NCBI RefSeq assembly: GCF_029210365.1
Contig: NZ_JARGES010000030.1
Coordinates: 35,340 to 99,339 of the forward strand
From: Mesorhizobium sp. YIM 152430
GTDB lineage: Bacteria; Pseudomonadota; Alphaproteobacteria; Rhizobiales; Rhizobiaceae
Length of the DNA stretch: 64,000 nucleotides
Reading direction: 5' to 3'
The position numbers and the translations under genes were made by a program. This document shows positions 43,972 through 53,529 of the stretch, in pieces. Within the stretch, counting starts at the first letter, position 1; each line of letters begins with the position of its first letter. A model generated the notes under the pieces. That model saw nothing but the letters and a program-made list of their open reading frames with translations. It made no database searches and was not told where the DNA came from.

Positions 43972-44400
43972 ACGACAATTCCTATTCCCGGCTGACACAG
44001 CTCGGTTCTGAGACTCTCATCCCTGCCACCTCTGAAGCGGCCACTTTGGAAAGAGTGCCAAGCCCGCATGCTGAAACGAGTTTCACCGTGCGTTTCGGGT
44101 CAGCCGGATTTTGCACATCTCGTCATCGATTACGTTCCCGGAGCGGGGTTGGTTGAGAGCAAGTCCCAGACACTCTTCCTGTTTTCTTTCCGCAATCACG
44201 GCGCCTTCCATGAAGAGTGCACGGTGATGATCGGCAAGTGGCTGATCGGCCTGCTCGAGCCCGAATGGTTGCGCATCGGCGGCTATTGGTACCCGGCGGC
44301 GGTATTCCAATCGACGTCTTCTACCAGACCGGATCCGCACGGACCGAACTGTGGATACCCGATTCAAGCGTCGCACCCTATCGCGGACGAGATGACGCGA
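43972..44400 (+). pseudogene. queF: Decayed queF (NADPH nitrile reductase)
   Basis: Three frames together give Que[21 protein letters not shown] and [14 protein letters not shown], then after a short deletion [20 protein letters not shown] and [20 protein letters not shown], then after another shift [20 protein letters not shown] and APYRGRD. The active Cys region (normally TSLCP) falls in the deletion. The enzyme would make preQ1 for queuosine tRNA modification. It is broken. Confidence 0.82.
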
Positions 44401-45002
44401 TGACAAGAATCAATATCCAGCGAACCGAGGGGGGGCGCCTATCTGGCACTCTTTTGCGCTACCATTCCGCTCGCCAACTGGCCGGTCGGTAATTTCGGCA
44501 CGGCCTGCATCGAAGCCGGCCCATGCACCATTACCGTCTGGCCGGGAATCGCAGCGCCAAGCGGCGTGCTGGCGATTGGTGCCGCTCTTGTGCTGCGTGA
44601 CCTGGTGCCGCGGCGGCTCGGCCTCAACGGGGCATTCGCGGCAATCGCCGTCGATGCGGCCCTGTCGACTGGCTCCCGCCGCGTTGGTAATTGCCTCCGT
44701 CGCCGCCTTCGTGATTTCCGAAACCGTCGATCTCGCCGTCTTCACACCGCTCCAGCGACGTGGGCTGGTGATGGCTGTCTTCGCGAGCGGTGCCGTGGGC
44801 TCGCTGCTGACAGCATAGTCTTCTTCTCGATCGCCTTCGGCATGTGAACCGGCGTGCACAATTTGCGCGCCGATTGACATTCGGTAATCTCGAATTTCTC
44901 ACCGGCCAGATGATCGGCGAGGGCTGGGCGACCTTGATTGCATTGCCGCTCGTCTACGCAATTCGCATACGCGACCGCCGGCTCGGGCTTACAACTGCCT
45001 GA
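44400..45002 (+). pseudogene. Decayed VUT-family queuosine precursor transporter
   Basis: An ATG at 44400 starts [12 protein letters not shown], but the frame shifts at a run of seven G. The rest reads [60 protein letters not shown] and LTGQMIGEGWATLIALPLVY across three frames. This is the YhhQ/VUT transporter, usually next to queF. Several frameshifts make it non-functional. Confidence 0.82.
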
Positions 45003-45077
45003 CGACAACGTGAGCCGAAATCCGGCCATGCCGCCGTCGTTGCACCGCCAAATTCTCCAACGTTTATTTCCACAGGG

Positions 45078-45113
45078 ATCATGCCCTGATCTGCAAGAAG
45101 ATCAGGGCATGAT
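45078..45113. repeat. Perfect 15-bp inverted repeat (hairpin)
   Basis: ATCATGCCCTGATCT (45078-45092), six-base loop, AGATCAGGGCATGAT (45099-45113). There is no T-run on either strand after it, so it is not a standard terminator. It lies just after the VUT pseudogene. Confidence 0.8.
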
Positions 45114-45172
45114 AGGATCGATCGTTTAAGAGCTCTCACAATCGCGCAGAGTGAGCAGGTGGCCTCAAGCCA

Positions 45173-45862
45173 CTAGCTGACTGTCAGGTTCGACACGGTC
45201 GCGTCGACCCGTGCTGGCGTGTTCTCGCTGTTGGAGGAGACGGCCACAGCGACGAGTCGGTCCAGAGGCTGTCCGAAGACGCGCGGGAAATCCGCCGCCA
45301 GATCGACCTCCTCGGTAAATCGGCCCGTGCCGGCTTCGCGGGTAATCAAATTGCGCAGCCGCTCGGGAGCATGTGGACTCGGCACGATCGTCCCGGGAGC
45401 GGTGTTGCCACCCCACGTGTACATCAGGATGCGCGCTGACCGATTGGCCATCAAGCTCCTGATATTCGTCCCCGGCCGAACCCGATCGGCATTTGCCGCA
45501 TCGAGACTGACGAAGAACATACCGAGATTGCGATCGTCTTCGCCAAGTGTCGACAGGTCCGATGGGGGAACCGAACTTCCGACCTCCCAGGTCCATCGCG
45601 CCTTTTGCGCGCCGTGCAACGCAGGTTCCAACATCCGATATAAGATCGACGAACTGCCGTCTGCGACGACTTTCAAAGTCTCCCGGGCTGGCTGAAAGAC
45701 ATTCGGTATGAGACGCCGGAACGTCAGGTGTTCCCAACTTTCGTCAAAGCGAATATCGGCTGCGTTCGCTGTCCCCGTGCCCGTTAGAAAAAGGCTCGAC
45801 GACGCTGCAAAGCCTATACAGAGCTGGCGGCGCGATAAAGTCAGTGGCGGGTGACGGGTCAT
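45173..45862 (-). CDS. DUF3047 exported protein
   Basis: A 229-residue protein of the DUF3047 family (WTWEVGSSVPPSDLSTLGED then DRNLGMFFVSLD; YTWGGNTAPGTIVPSPHAPE). The start MTRHPPLTLSRRQLCIGFAA contains a twin-arginine-like SRRQLCIG before a hydrophobic core, so Tat export is plausible. Function is unknown. It is 34 bases downstream of the SDR genes on the same strand. Confidence 0.78.
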   Translation of the reverse strand: MTRHPPLTLSRRQLCIGFAASSSLFLTGTGTANAADIRFDESWEHLTFRRLIPNVFQPARETLKVVADGSSSILYRMLEPALHGAQKARWTWEVGSSVPPSDLSTLGEDDRNLGMFFVSLDAANADRVRPGTNIRSLMANRSARILMYTWGGNTAPGTIVPSPHAPERLRNLITREAGTGRFTEEVDLAADFPRVFGQPLDRLVAVAVSSNSENTPARVDATVSNLTVS

Positions 45863-45896
45863 GATATTCTCCTGAATATTCGGTTGTCGCCGTTGC

Positions 45897-46700
45897 TCAT
45901 GGTGAACGATGAGGCTTTTGCGGCTGAACCTGGAGGGGGATGAGAGTGTTGGAAGGTGCTGCCAGCATCTTTTCGAACAGAATTCGTCGCATTAGCCAGC
46001 CTGCGGTCCTGGGAAAAAGGCGACCGAGAAGCGCACCGAGGATGGCGCGCCGCCCAGGAACGATCGCAAAGCGACGACGCGATCGCCAGATGGCCTCTGC
46101 GACAACTTGAGGAGCGATTCGACCTACCCGGTGGTTCGGTCTTGGTGAATGTTCTGAGGCGTGCGCCGTATCCATGGGTCCCGGCGCCACAATCTGAACG
46201 CATACCCCATTCTGCTTCCAAAGTGGTCGACGCAGGCTTTTCGCAAACACCGTGATGCCGTCCTTGGTCGCTGCATAGCTGCTCGCCCCTGGATAACCGA
46301 CGTAATGCGAGAGCGATGAGACGAAGACCAGACGTCCAGAACGCGCCAGCTTTTGAGCCTTGATCAGACCGGCTGCAAGCTGCATGGATGCAATCAGATT
46401 GACCGCGACGACGCGCTCCATGCGTTCGAGCGATACCTCTTCGAACCGCCCTGTCGCGCTGATGCCAGCATTGAGTAAGACGAGGTCGAATGCCGGTTCG
46501 TCGGCGAGGCACGCCAGCGCATGAGCGACATCGACCTCACTCCCTAGGTCGGCCACCACACGCGTTACCTGCGACGGCAATTGCTGAAGACCCCTCGCAT
46601 CCACGTCCACCACGAAAACGGATGCGCCGGCCGCGAGTGCCTTTTCCACCAAGGCACGACCAAGTCCGTTGGCGCCTCCCGTCACCAGGACTCGCATCAA
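45897..46700 (-). CDS. Short-chain dehydrogenase/reductase 1
   Basis: A 267-residue SDR. NAD(P) motif VLVTGGANGLGRALVEKA, NAGIS, the catalytic Ser in VFVSSLSHYVGYPG and YAATK. The C terminus (RLFPRTAGWLMRRILFEKML) is basic and partly hydrophobic, as in membrane-associated SDRs. It overlaps the second SDR by four bases. Confidence 0.88.
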   Translation of the reverse strand: MMRVLVTGGANGLGRALVEKALAAGASVFVVDVDARGLQQLPSQVTRVVADLGSEVDVAHALACLADEPAFDLVLLNAGISATGRFEEVSLERMERVVAVNLIASMQLAAGLIKAQKLARSGRLVFVSSLSHYVGYPGASSYAATKDGITVFAKSLRRPLWKQNGVCVQIVAPGPMDTAHASEHSPRPNHRVGRIAPQVVAEAIWRSRRRFAIVPGRRAILGALLGRLFPRTAGWLMRRILFEKMLAAPSNTLIPLQVQPQKPHRSP

Positions 46701-47521
46701 GACCTGACCTTGCGTAGCGCGTTCATCAGATATCGACTATAGGAAAGCGTCTGACGAAAGCTGCCCCCGTCTTCAATGCTTCGAACGATCATTTCTGCCA
46801 TCGCCGATGGCGGCAACATGACACGGGAGAGCCAATCTCGTTTTCGCCCCGCCCTTTCCGCCATCCCGGTTGCCGTAGGCCCAGGGTGTAAAACCTTGAC
46901 GACGATCCGCCCTTGCCACTCCAATGCGAGCGACCGGCCCAAACCGTCCAGAGCGGCTTTTGTAGCGGCATAAACCGGCATGGCTGGCGATCCCTTGTAT
47001 GCAGCCGATCCGATGAAACAAAGGCGACCGCCATTTCTGGCAAGGGGTATATAGAGGCGGTGTGCGAGCCGTATTTGAGACGAAAGATTCACGTCGACCA
47101 CGCGATGGATGTCAGCAGAAGTCTCGGCTTCGACAAACCGATAGAAACCGGCTCCTGCGCACAGGACGGCCCGATCAAGGCAAGGAGCTACCCTGGACAT
47201 TAATTCCGCGACACCAGTTCGATCCTTGGCGTCGAGCGTAACATAGTCCACGTCGGGAAAATCGACAGGCAGTTCGCGGGACGGTCGGCGACCACTGGCT
47301 GTAACTCGACAGCCCTTTGCAGCAAGTATCCGCACGACCGCCAGTCCGATGCCGGAACTTGCTCCTGTTACCAGATAGCACTGCCCACGCGGATCGAACG
47401 TTCCAGAGATGCGGTTTCGTCCAGGCAGCAGCATTTTTGTCCAATTTCGAAAACCGTCTAGGGAAACAGGGAAACAATCCTCTGGTGTCGGGAAAGTCCA
47501 GTCACCATGAGCTTGCCTCAC
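46697..47521 (-). CDS. Short-chain dehydrogenase/reductase 2
   Basis: A 274-residue SDR with CYLVTGASSGIGLAVVRILA, LCAGAGFYRFVEAE, FIGSAAYKGSP and YAATKAALDGLGRSLALEW. The frame starts with a GTG at 47521; an ATG at residue 30 (MLLPGRNRIS) is a possible shorter start. Substrates of the SDR pair are unknown. Confidence 0.85.
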   Translation of the reverse strand: MRQAHGDWTFPTPEDCFPVSLDGFRNWTKMLLPGRNRISGTFDPRGQCYLVTGASSGIGLAVVRILAAKGCRVTASGRRPSRELPVDFPDVDYVTLDAKDRTGVAELMSRVAPCLDRAVLCAGAGFYRFVEAETSADIHRVVDVNLSSQIRLAHRLYIPLARNGGRLCFIGSAAYKGSPAMPVYAATKAALDGLGRSLALEWQGRIVVKVLHPGPTATGMAERAGRKRDWLSRVMLPPSAMAEMIVRSIEDGGSFRQTLSYSRYLMNALRKVRS

Positions 47522-47579
47522 GCCGAATTGAGTCGATGTGAATGGCAGCCCTTAGATCTTGAATCCTGAAGATCGTATG

Positions 47580-47800
47580 GGTCTCATGGGCTTGCGAGCC
47601 ATCTGGTGGGCAATCGGATACTGGCGACGAAAATCCATGCCTCGGCGGAGGCGATCGTTCTCACGAAGTCCTTGGCCAGGCAGCGGTATCGTCCGAGTCA
47701 CGCGAAGGTCCGTTCCACAACCCCTCTGCGCGGCAACACCTCGAAGCCCCTTGCCTTGTCCATTCGCTTGACGATCTCTATTAGAAAGAATCTCCATCCG
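47580..47800 (-). pseudogene. IS5-family transposase C-terminal remnant
   Basis: The minus strand reads GFEVLPRRGVVERTFA, a stop, then LGRYRCLAKDFVRTIASAEA and WIFVASIRLPTRWLASP. This is the end of an IS5-group transposase with at least one in-frame stop. About 70 residues remain. Confidence 0.65.
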
Positions 47801-47949
47801 GATCCCGCAGTTAAGTTAAATCATCGCGCAAGTTCGTAGCCCAACGACGGAACCGCCCAGCTGATGGAAAGCCCATGATACGAGTCGCTTGGTTAATCTA
47901 GCTCGGCGCCATCACGAGCAACAGCAAGGGTGCAGCGCAAGCGGCCTCG

Positions 47950-48819
47950 TCAACGGCCGAATTCTCTCCAGTTGGCTCCGCCGTCCTCGCTTGCGAGGAT
48001 GTCGCCTTCATGCGACGCAACGAATATTCGCTCTTCGTCCGTAGGATCGACAGCCAGATGCAGGAGAACCCGGTCTCCCCAGTCTGCGCCGACAAGAGCG
48101 AGATCCAGTTGCTCCTCGGCTGAATGCACGAGCCCCTTACCGAGCACAAAAGCGTAGAACGCCCCCTCGGGCGTGACCTCTACAAGACTGACCGGAGAGC
48201 CTTCGACCACCGCCTTCCACGTCCCGCCCGCATCCTTACTGATCAGCAGCCCGGATTCGGTCGCGGCGTAAAGCGTGTCGCTGTCACGGGCGGAGGCGGC
48301 GAGGTCGATCAGCCGCTGAGGCAAGGGCCCTGCGACGGACCACGTCTTGCCGCCGTCGCGGCTGACCTGCAGGCCGCCGAACGCGCCGTAGACCGTCATC
48401 GGGTCCGCCGGGCTCACGGTCATCTGGTGGAAATCGACAGGACCGCCCTCGCCCGCCGATACCTGTTTCCAGTTCGCGCCGCCGTCGGTCGAAGCGATGA
48501 AGCCGAGGTTGCCTCCATCCGCCGGATGGCCGCTGGCATACAGCGTTCCCGGATCGGAAGGATGCGCCGTGAAGCCCATGAAATCCTGCACGACGGAAAT
48601 GCGTTCCGCCTCGCCACCGGGATCGGCGCGGAAAAGCCCGTGATGGGTGGCGATCAAAAGATATTCCGGATCCTCGCGTTCTACTGCGAGTCCGTGGATA
48701 TGGGTCTGCTGCTTGAGCTGCGACACCGGAACGGATTCAGCCCGCGCAACCAGGCCCACCGCGACCGCGGCGGAGCACGCCAAAGCTCCGAGCAAGGCTG
48801 ACCTGCTTCGTTTCGTCAT
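47950..48819 (-). CDS. BNR/sialidase-like repeat protein, secreted
   Basis: A 289-residue protein with a signal peptide (LGALACSAAVAVGLVARA) and repeated beta-propeller-type Asp boxes: STDGGANWKQV, SRDGGKTWSV, SKDAGGTWKAV and SEDGGANWREF. It resembles the F510_1955-type putative glycosylhydrolases found beside copper-resistance genes, but sugar cleavage is not shown. The ATG at 48819 is preferred because GAAAGGAAGA precedes it. Confidence 0.78.
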   Translation of the reverse strand: MTKRSRSALLGALACSAAVAVGLVARAESVPVSQLKQQTHIHGLAVEREDPEYLLIATHHGLFRADPGGEAERISVVQDFMGFTAHPSDPGTLYASGHPADGGNLGFIASTDGGANWKQVSAGEGGPVDFHQMTVSPADPMTVYGAFGGLQVSRDGGKTWSVAGPLPQRLIDLAASARDSDTLYAATESGLLISKDAGGTWKAVVEGSPVSLVEVTPEGAFYAFVLGKGLVHSAEEQLDLALVGADWGDRVLLHLAVDPTDEERIFVASHEGDILASEDGGANWREFGR

Positions 48820-49061
48820 TGTTTTCTTCCTTTCCTGCATTCGTGTTGGTTTTCCGGTTTTTCGCACCCGCAGCAGATCACCCTATACGCCTCCCCGGCG
48901 GCGCTTTCCTCGACGGCATCGTCCCCGCAGAGGCATTCCAGCGCGCAAAGGAGATGTTCGGCGACATCGAGCCTGCCGACGTCGTGCGCTTGCTTGAACG
49001 CCGCCAGAATGGAACGGTCGAGAGGCTGGCTTCCCTGTCGCATCGCGCTGCCTTTCTTCAT
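48816..49061 (-). CDS. Small helical protein near metal genes
   Basis: An 81-residue protein (MKKGSAMRQGSQPLDRSILA, then FKQAHDVGRLDVAEHLLCAL ECLCG). It is soluble and helical, with several Cys. It overlaps the start of the BNR-repeat gene by four bases, which supports a real operon gene. Function unknown. Confidence 0.58.
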   Translation of the reverse strand: MKKGSAMRQGSQPLDRSILAAFKQAHDVGRLDVAEHLLCALECLCGDDAVEESAAGEAYRVICCGCEKPENQHECRKGRKQ

Positions 49062-49118
49062 CCGTGCATCATGCTGTTTCTAGCAGGTGGAAGGTCAACG
49101 GGCGGGCCACGATCCCGG

Positions 49119-49376
49119 TCACTCTGCTGCCTCCTGGCGCTGCTGGAAGCGGCGGTTCATCTCGTCGTGGCGCTGGCGCACCTGCTCCGGCCATTGCGCC
49201 TTGATGAACGAGAGCACGGCGACAATCTCCTTGTCCGTCAGGACGCCTTCGAAGGCGGGCATCCTGGTCTGGTAACCTTGAATTTTAGCCGCCTCGGCTA
49301 CGCCGAGCTTGGTGATATCGAACAGGAGCTTGTCCGGAATGATGCCAGCGGCCCTCCGCGTCGACGACCTGGGTGA
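49119..49376 (-). pseudogene. Cytochrome c C-terminal remnant
   Basis: Minus-strand reading LLFDITKLGVAEAAKIQGYQ then RMPAFEGVLTDKEIVAVLSF IKAQW is the end of a class I cytochrome c, with the axial Met in RMPAFEG. The N-terminal CxxCH haem site is not present upstream, and stops interrupt the earlier sequence. It is a fragment. Confidence 0.6.
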
Positions 49377-49770
49377 CGATGCCGTGGATCTGAAGCCCTA
49401 ATCAGTCTTGTCGAACCCGTGCCCGAAAACCTCCGCAAGCCTGCGGGTGGTATCCTCAGGCAGGCCCTTGCAGCTTAGTCAGGAAGAGCCAGTTAACCAG
49501 ATCGAGCCCGTGCGCCGGGCCGTAGCCGGGCATCACTTCTACCGTGTCGCAACATGCGATAGCCTGACCTGATGTGGTGGGCGGCCTCCGCTCGCGGCAT
49601 TGCAATGTTCTAAAGCGAGACCGTCAAAAGTCACATGAGGGAGAACCGTCCACCACACCGGTGGGCGTCTACGGGTCCAACCTGCAATGTTGATGGATAA
49701 CGGTGTCCGCCTTTCCGCTGTCCATTTTCGCGCAAGCTCTCGGCGGCATATTCTCGAGAGGAGATATGCA
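49377..49770. other. Degenerate spacer
   Basis: Contains a short possible continuation of the cytochrome relic (VMPGYGPAHGLDLVNWLFL on the minus strand near 49470-49530) with stops; otherwise no gene recognised. Confidence 0.4.
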
Positions 49771-50052
49771 ATGCGCATTGAAAATGTACAACGCACTCAA
49801 GGACAGGCAAGCCAAAAGGGCTTCACCAACCTTTGCACTTTTACGCTAGTCCTTGATGAGGGGATCAAGCTCTACGGCGTTAAGCTCATCGAGACGCCAG
49901 ACGGAAATCATTTGGCTTATCCGCCCGACACGGCATCCGGTGGAAAGGCCTGGTGGCTGCCAAACGAGATGCGAGATGCGGTGGTAGCGTTGGCGCTGAA
50001 AGCGAAGGACGAAGCGCTGCTGTCGCGGTTTGCCAAGCTAGTAAGTTTATAA
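49771..50052 (+). CDS. Small protein with SpoVG-like pattern
   Basis: A 93-residue protein (MRIENVQRTQGQASQKGFTN; later IKLYGVKLIETPDGNHLAYP). The order of strands and GIKL..PDGxHLAYPP pattern resembles SpoVG-type nucleic-acid binding proteins, but the match is weak. A ribosome site GAGAGGAGA precedes the ATG. It converges on the flagellin gene with a shared terminator. Confidence 0.6.
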   Translation: MRIENVQRTQGQASQKGFTNLCTFTLVLDEGIKLYGVKLIETPDGNHLAYPPDTASGGKAWWLPNEMRDAVVALALKAKDEALLSRFAKLVSL

Positions 50053-50077
50053 AAAAGGGTCGCTTAGAGCGACCCTT
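50051..50077 (-). terminator. Flagellin terminator
   Basis: Hairpin AAGGGTCGC (50055-50063) / GCGACCCTT (50069-50077) with loop TTAGA. On the minus strand it is followed by a run of T (complement of 50051-50056), so it stops the flagellin transcript; it may also stop the convergent gene. Confidence 0.8.
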
Positions 50078-50102
50078 CTGTGTCACATCGCGGCTTTCGC
50101 TA

Positions 50103-50882
50103 TTAGCGGAAGAGCGACAGGATCGACTGCGAGTTCTGGTTGGCGATCGACAGCGCCTGGATGCCGAGCTGCTGCTGCGTCTGCAGAGCCGACAGGCGAG
50201 CCGATTCGGCGTTCATGTCGGCGTCGACCAGAACGCCCACACCGCGGTCGATGGCGTCCATGAGCTTGCCGGTGAACTCGATCTGCGAGTCGATGCGAGC
50301 CTTCGAGGCACCCATCGTCGCGGCAGCGCCGCGCATAGCGTCGAGAGCCGTCTGCGAGGTCGCAGCGTCGGTCATCGTGGCGCCAGCTCCTTCGAGATCG
50401 TAGTTGGCGACTGTGATCGTCGTCGTGCCGCCTGCAGCGGTGTAACCATTTACGACCGTCAAAGCGGTACCCATGGTCGTAAGGAGGTTTTGCCCTTGGA
50501 AATCGGATGACGTGGCGATCGAGGTCATCTGAGCTTTCAGTTCGGTGATTTCTGCGTCGATTGCAACCGTGTCGACGCCGCCCTGCTGCCGAGCAACGTA
50601 CTTGGCCATAATCTGTTCAGCGAGTTTGATGCCTTCTTCGAGACCGGTATAGGCGGTGTCGACGACCGCGGCACCAAAGCCGAGCGAGTCTTTGACGGCC
50701 GAGTTGGCGCTGTTCTGAGCCTTCATGCCCGTGGCGATCGACCAGTAGGCCGCGTTGTCCGAAGCGGTCGAAACGCGCTCGCCGGTGGCGATGCGGTTCT
50801 GGGTCGTCGCGAGATTCTTGTTGGTGCTCTGCAGCGTCTGGAGAGCGGTCATTGCGGAGGTGTTGGTGAGAATGCTAGCCAT
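50103..50882 (-). CDS. Flagellin
   Basis: A 259-residue flagellin with the conserved ends and a short central domain. The N terminus MASILTNTSAMTALQTLQST, then AYWSIATGMKAQNSANSAVK; the C terminus LSALQTQQQLGIQALSIANQ, then NSQSILSLFR. This short form is typical of rhizobial flagellins. The ATG at 50882 gives the standard start. No other flagellin, chaperone or export gene is nearby. Confidence 0.92.
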   Translation of the reverse strand: MASILTNTSAMTALQTLQSTNKNLATTQNRIATGERVSTASDNAAYWSIATGMKAQNSANSAVKDSLGFGAAVVDTAYTGLEEGIKLAEQIMAKYVARQQGGVDTVAIDAEITELKAQMTSIATSSDFQGQNLLTTMGTALTVVNGYTAAGGTTTITVANYDLEGAGATMTDAATSQTALDAMRGAAATMGASKARIDSQIEFTGKLMDAIDRGVGVLVDADMNAESARLSALQTQQQLGIQALSIANQNSQSILSLFR

Positions 50883-50891
50883 AACTGACAA

Positions 50892-51186
50892 TCCTTTAAC
50901 TCGATGAAAGCGCCCGGTTCATCCGGCGGAGTAGGATCGCATCATGCTAAGCCGCCCTGGCCCCTGCTCGTCGCCTATGAGTACCGCGCCGAGTTCTAAC
51001 GAAAGGTGAACGGCCAGAGCGATTTTTGGGCTCATGCTGTCTCTCTTGGAGTCGGACACTGTCAGGCTTAACACTGCCGCCCCGTTGACCATGTCTTGCC
51101 AATTGGTCGTCTCGCGCGTTAGCAGCAAAAAACCCGGCAATTATATCAATGGCTCGGTAGGCAATGATCGACGCGAGCAGGCCAGT
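50892..51186. other. Spacer between flagellin and flgE remnant
   Basis: About 300 bases without a gene; expected to contain the flagellin promoter on the minus strand. No clear consensus promoter was identified. Confidence 0.35.
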
Positions 51187-52128
51187 TCACCGCTTGAGAT
51201 TGACCAAAATGTCCAACAAATCCGCTCCCGTCTGGAAGACTTTCGAATTTGCGGTGTAGTTACGCTGCGATTCGATCATGCTCGTCAGCTCTTCGGCGAT
51301 GTCGACATTGGAGCCTTCGAGGGCGCCGGCCACGATTTCGCCGAAGTTCGAGGTGGTCGCGACCCCGATCGTCATGCCGCCCGAGCCGTTGTTCGCCTGA
51401 TAGACGTTGCCGGGCAGCGTCGTCAGGCGGTCCGGGCTGGTGACGGTGGCGATCGGAATGCGGAAGAGATTGATGACCGAACCGTTCTTGTTCAGCGCCG
51501 AGACCATGCCGTCGAGATCGATCGAAATCTCGTCGAAGCCGCCGGTGCCGCTGCCGTTCACGGCAGGCGCGCGGGCGGTATAATCCGCGGCGAGCGACTG
51601 AATGCCGGCCAGCGAGAGCGTGAAGGCTTCGCCGCCGGGAACGGTGAAGTCGAGAGACTGGTCGCTCGCAGGGTCCAGCGAACCATCCGAGGGGTCGAAT
51701 GTCAGTGCCGCGGTGCCCAGCGCCGGGCCTCCGTAGGGGAAGCCGCCATCGGGCGAGGCAAGGCTGGCATCATAGGCGACCGCTTCCCAGGTGTTCGGGC
51801 AGGTTTTTGCGAAATAGACGTCGATGACCTTCTCTTCGCCGATGCCCGTATAGACCGTCATCGAGGTCTTGCCGGAGAATTGCGGCGGGGTGCCTGCCGG
51901 ATCGGGATTGGCGCTCGGCAGCGCGGCCGGGTCGGTGACGATGTCGGCGAGCGCCGGCAGGTTCGGCGAGAACGCGCCTTCGGTCGAGGCCGAGGCGGTG
52001 AGGCCGGTCGACGAGATCGACACGACTTCGAGATCGTCCGGCGTCAGGCCGGCGGCCATCTTGGTGCCGAGGAGGTAGAAGCCGGCCGCGTTGACGAGGC
52101 GACCCTGCGCATCGGGCACGAAGGAGCC
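51187..52128 (-). pseudogene. flgE: Flagellar hook protein FlgE, 5' truncated
   Basis: The C-terminal 310 residues of FlgE. They include DAQGRLVNAAGFYLLGTKMA, the D2-domain-like middle, and the conserved end SNVDIAEELTSMIESQRNYT followed by ANSKVFQTGADLLDILVNL. The N-terminal third with the export and rod-joining helix is missing: at about 52128 the sequence switches to IS5 transposase on the opposite strand. A start inside the fragment would not give a working hook protein. Confidence 0.85.
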
Positions 52129-52635
52129 TGCGCCCTACGACCCGGTGATGATGTTTAGGATCATGGTCCTGCAGGCGCTCTACGGCCTGTCGGACGACCA
52201 GGCCGAGTTCCAGATCCAGGATCGACTGTCGTTCATGCGCTTCCTCGGGCTGGGGCTCGGGGACCGCGTGCCGGACGCCAAGACGATCTGGCTGTTCCGC
52301 GAGCACCTCACGCAGGCGAAGGCGATCGAGAACCTGTTCGCCCGTTTCGACAAGCACCTCACCAAGGCCGGCTATCTCGCGATGGGCGGCCAGATCGTGG
52401 ACGCGACGATCGTTGCGGCGCCAAAGCAACGCAACTCCGACGCAGAGAAGGCGGACATCAAGGCGGGCAAGGTCCCGGACGCATGGAAGGGGAAGCCTCC
52501 CAAGCTGCGCCAGAAGGATCGCGATGAGCGCTGGACCGTGAAGTTCTCAAAGGCCAAAGTGGCTGAGGACGGAAAGGTCCAGCAGCGCGACATCGCCATT
52601 CCCGCCTTCGGCTACAAGAACCACGCCTCTATCGC
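52129..52635 (+). pseudogene. IS5-family transposase fragment, both ends lost
   Basis: From PYDPVMMFRIMVLQALYGLS through DAKTIWLFREHLTQAKAIEN and GQIVDATIVAAPKQRNSDAE to VQQRDIAIPAFGYKNHAS. This is the N-terminal half of an IS5-group transposase, with the first catalytic Asp in QIVDATIV. The first ten residues are replaced by flgE-derived sequence and the end is cut after GYKNH. Both neighbours are truncated at the join, so deletion followed the insertion. Confidence 0.8.
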
Positions 52636-52854
52636 CGGCACGGCTTCATCCGCGGCTGGAATGGGCGCGCGCTGCTAAAATGATTCGGCTACGTCCGCGT
52701 ACGACGAGCGATTTTGGTTTGCCAACTACGATCGTTGCCAACCGCTCTCAACAAACCAGTGTTATGGATTGGTGTCGTCTCAAGTGGAGCGTCATTGCGC
52801 CTTAGCGCATTGCCGACCCCGCTCAAAGGTAAGCGTCCGGTGAGGATTTGAGGT

Positions 52855-53529
52855 TCAGTTGCTGCCGCAGCACTTCTTGTATTTCTTGCCGGAACCGCAG
52901 GGGCACGGATCGTTTCGTCCGACCTTGCCGAAGCTTGGTGCAGGTTGCTCCGGTTGACCGGCAAGGTGCTGGGTAAGCCTCCAGGCGTTGAGGGTCTCCA
53001 CCCAGTGCGCAATCAGGTCCGGGGCGTTCTCGGCGAGGTCGTCGGCCTCGGGCTTGGCGAGGCGGCTTTCATTGCGGCTGATCTCGGTGAGGGTGACGAG
53101 CCCGGCAAGCGCGATCTGCGTGTCTTCGTCGCTCCCCAGCATCACCGCCCAGCTTTCCGGGCGGAGTTGCATGGCCGCTTCGAAGCCGTCGATCCAGAAC
53201 TCCCAGAGGATTTCGTCGTGTCGGGGATCGACGTCGAACACGGGCGCATATTGGCCCCGGTGCAGGTCATTGGCGGTGGCATTGTAGTGTTCCATGATCA
53301 GCCCGACCACCTTCTCCAGCTGCTTGGCGTTCTCGAAGACCGGAGCGGCATCTTCGTCTGTGCTGCCCCAAACCATCGGCAGCCACTCACCGGGCATGAT
53401 CAGGTCGGGACAGACGAGAATCCCGGCCAGGAAGCCATCGAACTCGCTGATGAGCATTGGATCGCTATCTTCCGGCAGGCCTGCCAGTTGCTTGTCAAGC
53501 AGCGTCAAACGTCGCGGGATGCTCGGCAT
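52855..53529 (-). CDS. YecA/UPF0149 protein with SEC-C motif
   Basis: A 224-residue protein. The YecA domain shows [28 protein letters not shown] and [20 protein letters not shown]; the C-terminal SEC-C zinc motif is [16 protein letters not shown]. YecA proteins of this kind are thought to act as protein-targeting or quality-control adaptors. The ATG at 53529 overlaps the end of tnpC by about 35 bases, and the stop lies ten bases inside the IS66 repeat. The gene therefore sits wholly inside the mobile element as a passenger. Confidence 0.85.
   Translation of the reverse strand: MPSIPRRLTLLDKQLAGLPEDSDPMLISEFDGFLAGILVCPDLIMPGEWLPMVWGSTDEDAAPVFENAKQLEKVVGLIMEHYNATANDLHRGQYAPVFDVDPRHDEILWEFWIDGFEAAMQLRPESWAVMLGSDEDTQIALAGLVTLTEISRNESRLAKPEADDLAENAPDLIAHWVETLNAWRLTQHLAGQPEQPAPSFGKVGRNDPCPCGSGKKYKKCCGSN

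Noticed and set aside
45078..45113. Rho-independent terminator
   Set aside because: The stem is perfect but no run of T follows on either strand.
51034..52158. A 374-residue plus-strand frame opposite flgE
   Set aside because: Arg/Gly/Val/Glu-rich shadow of the flgE frame.
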